Source: Flavobacterium sp. LC2016-13
GTDB taxonomy: Bacteria; Bacteroidota; Bacteroidia; Flavobacteriales; Flavobacteriaceae
NCBI RefSeq assembly: GCF_009707955.1
Contig: NZ_WMDQ01000004.1
Span: 434,001 to 498,000, forward strand
Direction of reading: 5' to 3'
Length of the DNA: 64,000 nt
The notes beneath the pieces are model-generated. The model saw nothing but the letters and a program-made list of their open reading frames with translations. It made no database searches and was not told the DNA's origin. This document shows positions 63,881 to 64,000 of this stretch, one piece after another (position 1 is the stretch's first letter; every line of letters begins with the position of its first letter). Position numbers and translations under genes: made by a program.

Positions 63881-64000
63881 CTACTTAAAATTTGCAATTC
63901 CTTCTTTCAGCCAATTCAGATATTCTTCTGTGCTAACATAACTAATCGTTGGTTTTGAAGTGTGTAAATTCTTTCCTTCCAAATCAGTTAAAACATATAA
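63881..64000 (-). CDS. C-terminal 39 codons of a protein, partial
   Basis: Minus-strand frame open from the window edge to TAG at 63881-63883. The 39 visible residues include TDLEGKNLHTSKPTISYVST and EEYLNWLKEGIANFK at the end. Too short to recognise. Confidence 0.6.
   Translation of the reverse strand, partial: LYVLTDLEGKNLHTSKPTISYVSTEEYLNWLKEGIANFK

Overview
This is an AT-rich chromosomal stretch from a member of the Bacteroidota, most likely a Flavobacterium or close relative. The evidence is its low GC content, A-rich stretches rather than Shine-Dalgarno sequences before start codons, many -7 boxes of the Bacteroidota type (TAnnTTTG), a TonB receptor paired with a DUF4249 lipoprotein, a type IX secretion (T9SS) sorting domain, DUF3276 and DUF1456 proteins, and the interspersed palindromic repeats usual in flavobacterial intergenic DNA. 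No rRNA, tRNA, CRISPR array, integrase or transposase is visible. The species is not determined.

Layout. 1-13.5 kb: the end of an amino-acid dehydrogenase gene, an ABC exporter, several alpha/beta hydrolases, a thioredoxin-like protein, an Rnk/GreA-like protein, a cytochrome c lipoprotein, a cyclophilin-FKBP fusion, an MFS transporter, and a cupin / archaemetzincin / sugar-isomerase-like operon. 13.7-18.6 kb: trmD, rplS, a repeat-rich gap, an XRE regulator and monomeric isocitrate dehydrogenase. 18.8-31.8 kb: a TonB receptor operon, thiamine pyrophosphokinase, rlmF, a RelE/ParE-type toxin-antitoxin pair, uvrB, a TerB-like protein, an esterase with dipeptide epimerase, and DUF1456. 31.9-41.4 kb: core metabolism, with sucC, gltB-gltD and lysA. 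41.7-54.5 kb: an accessory stretch of small membrane proteins, lipoproteins and secreted proteins of unknown role, with a second XRE regulator, tandem paralogous membrane proteins and a T9SS cargo gene with a stop codon in its signal peptide. 54.8-64 kb: a lipoprotein, DUF1801, GNAT, an ABC-F protein with a structured leader, comM, a Gfo/Idh oxidoreductase and amtB.

How the genes connect. gltB-gltD and amtB serve ammonium assimilation, and gltB has a CRP/FNR/NtcA-like dyad (TGTA-N8-TACA) just ahead of its probable promoter. icd and sucC supply the 2-oxoglutarate/succinyl-CoA section of the TCA cycle. trmD and rplS are adjacent, as in many bacteria.

The signals most worth following are: (1) a dispersed repeat with four clear copies whose central hairpins keep pairing while the sequence changes, probably a structured RNA or mobile palindromic element; (2) the nonsense codon in the T9SS gene; (3) the ABC-F leader hairpin that covers the translation start region; (4) the structured gap at 7.2-7.6 kb; (5) -7 boxes only 4 nt before the ATG of both XRE paralogues and the MFS gene, which implies leaderless mRNAs; (6) the dyad before gltB; and (7) the paralogous four-helix membrane protein cassettes at 44.8-46.4 kb. 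I found no unmistakable new defence or biosynthetic system.
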